15,774 bases of DNA from JACCZX01 sp038216465 (lineage in GTDB: Bacteria > Pseudomonadota > Gammaproteobacteria > Burkholderiales > Burkholderiaceae_F). The number at the start of each line of letters is the position of its first letter. The first letter of the stretch is position 1. Positions 14,775 through 15,774 of the stretch are shown here, piece after piece. A program made the position numbers and the translations under genes. The stretch is taken from assembly GCA_038216465.1 (NCBI GenBank), contig JBBQQC010000037.1, forward strand, positions 1 to 15,774, given 5' to 3'. The notes beneath the pieces are model-generated. The model did no database searches. It had not been told where the DNA came from and worked only from the letters and a program-made list of their open reading frames with translations.

Positions 14775-15572
14775 ATGAACTCACCTACTTCATCAACACC
14801 GGTCGCGGTTGTGACCGGAGGTGCGCGCGGGATCGGTCTTGCCTGTCTCCGCTGGTTCCTGGCGGAGGGCTATCGCGTCGTTGCAATCGACATCGATGGT
14901 GAAACTCTGATGCGCTCGGCCCCTGAGCTCGGCGATCGATCGCGTGTGTTACCCATTATCTGCGACGTCTCGAAGGGTGATCAGGTGAAGGCCGCTATCT
15001 ACCAGTTGGTTGCCGCCTACGGTCGCATCGACGCTCTCGTCAACAATGCAGGCATCGCGATTTTCAAGCCTGTCGGCGAGACCTCATTCGAAGAATGGCG
15101 CGCAGTGATGGCGACCAATCTGGATGGGCCGTTCATCTGCGCCAAAGCCTGCGCCCCGGTAATGCTGAAAACCGGCGGCGGCGCCATTGTCAATATCGCT
15201 TCGATCTCCGGCGTGCGTGCCAGCACCCTGCGCGTGGCTTATGGAACCAGCAAGGCGGCACTGATGCATCTGACCAAGCAGCTGGCGGTCGAACTCGGCT
15301 GCGTCGGTATCCGCGTCAACTGCGTCGCGCCGGGTCCGGTGGACACCGAGATGGCCAAGCTGGTCCACAGCGTCGCGATCCGCGCCGACTATCACGACGT
15401 CATTCCGCTCGAGCGCTACGGCACACCCGAAGAGATGGCGTCGGCGGTTGGTTTCCTATGCAGCCCGGCCGCGAGCTACGTGAACGGTCAGATCTTGGCG
15501 GTCGACGGCGGATTTGATGCCGCCGGCGTCGGGCTGCCGACCTTACGGAAGAATTTCCTGATGAAGGCGTAG
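14775..15572 (+). CDS. Short-chain dehydrogenase/reductase (NAD-type), intact
   Basis: A 265-residue classical SDR. TGGARGIG at 14-21 binds the dinucleotide; Asp39 at the end of the second strand (VVAIDID) favours NAD(H) over NADP(H). Further motifs are CDV (Asp64), NNAG (90-93), catalytic Ser143 (NIASISG), Tyr156 and Lys160 (YGTSK), GIRVNCVAPGPVDTEM, and the C-terminal YVNGQILAVDGGF. All catalytic residues are present. Start ATG 14775 has AAGGG upstream. It is probably co-transcribed with the IclR gene, so likely part of the same pathway, for example as a 3-hydroxyacyl-CoA or alcohol dehydrogenase feeding the thiolase; the substrate is inferred only. Distinct from the broken SDR at 4963. Confidence 0.93.
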   Translation: MNSPTSSTPVAVVTGGARGIGLACLRWFLAEGYRVVAIDIDGETLMRSAPELGDRSRVLPIICDVSKGDQVKAAIYQLVAAYGRIDALVNNAGIAIFKPVGETSFEEWRAVMATNLDGPFICAKACAPVMLKTGGGAIVNIASISGVRASTLRVAYGTSKAALMHLTKQLAVELGCVGIRVNCVAPGPVDTEMAKLVHSVAIRADYHDVIPLERYGTPEEMASAVGFLCSPAASYVNGQILAVDGGFDAAGVGLPTLRKNFLMKA

Positions 15573-15645
15573 CGACCGCCCTCCCTTTTCACCTACTCGC
15601 GAGCGGCTACCGTGATTTCGAATAGTTGGCGCGAGCAAGCCAGAA

Positions 15646-15774
15646 TCACTTCGTCTTGTGGCCAGCGGTTACCTCGTTCTTATGCGCTGCGAAGGCGGCG
15701 AGGACTTCTCCCTTCTCACGCGCAGGCACTTTGGCGAAGTCAAGGCTGCGTCCCAGCTCGGCCGCCACCTCGTC
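15646..15774 (-). CDS. C-terminal end of a truncated-haemoglobin-like protein (partial)
   Basis: A leftward gene enters from the right edge and stops at TGA (15648-15646). The 42 visible residues read DEVAAELGRSLDFAKVPARE, then KGEVLAAFAAHKNEVTAGHK, TK. The pattern (..L...L....VP..EK.EVLA.....K.EV) is that of the last two helices of group 1 truncated haemoglobins, small haem proteins binding O2 or NO. The haem-ligand region lies outside the window, so this rests on the C-terminus alone. It converges on the SDR gene. The 73 bases between (15573-15645) show no clear hairpin with T-tract. Confidence 0.5.
   Translation of the reverse strand, partial: DEVAAELGRSLDFAKVPAREKGEVLAAFAAHKNEVTAGHKTK

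Overview
The window looks like chromosomal DNA of a GC-rich proteobacterium, most likely a betaproteobacterium of Burkholderiales type. This rests on the high-GC third codon positions, the GlmS and DUF2177 types, the paired DUF2868/DUF3482 membrane-GTPase genes, and a TRAP/thiolase/CoA-ligase operon under an IclR regulator. Genus cannot be read from the sequence alone. I saw no tRNA or rRNA gene, CRISPR array, insertion sequence or attachment site.

Left part (1-4960), mostly housekeeping or conserved-unknown: the 3' end of glmS (+), a small DUF2177 membrane protein (+), an unrecognised membrane gene broken by a one-base frameshift (+, 1152-1656), a short CsbD-like stress protein (-, 1687-1866), and a translationally coupled DUF2868 membrane protein plus DUF3482 GTPase pair (-, 1916-4896).

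Middle (4963-5753), decay: an SDR oxidoreductase gene (+) whose catalytic tyrosine codon is replaced by an in-frame TAG. About 135 bases further on SDR similarity stops, and an unrelated coding tail begins in another frame, ending at 5753.

Right part (5795-15572), a catabolic module organised around a 238-base divergent control region (13711-13948). Leftward runs a compact seven-gene operon: SCP2-type thiolase, two PCC/DUF296 proteins in tandem, an AMP-forming acyl-CoA ligase, a TRAP solute-binding protein, a fused DctQM TRAP permease and an FMN-dependent 2-hydroxyacid dehydrogenase. Rightward run an IclR-family regulator and a second, intact SDR. The control region holds two related 23-base operator-like elements, one facing each gene set. 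A reasonable reading is uptake of an organic acid by the TRAP system, activation by the ligase, oxidation by the SDR and/or FMN enzyme, and thiolytic cleavage, with IclR sensing the substrate or an intermediate. The substrate is not determined. The most unusual part is the PCC pair: the first copy keeps the HxH...GGH histidines and the second has lost all three.

The window closes with the 3' end of a leftward gene resembling the C-terminus of a truncated haemoglobin.
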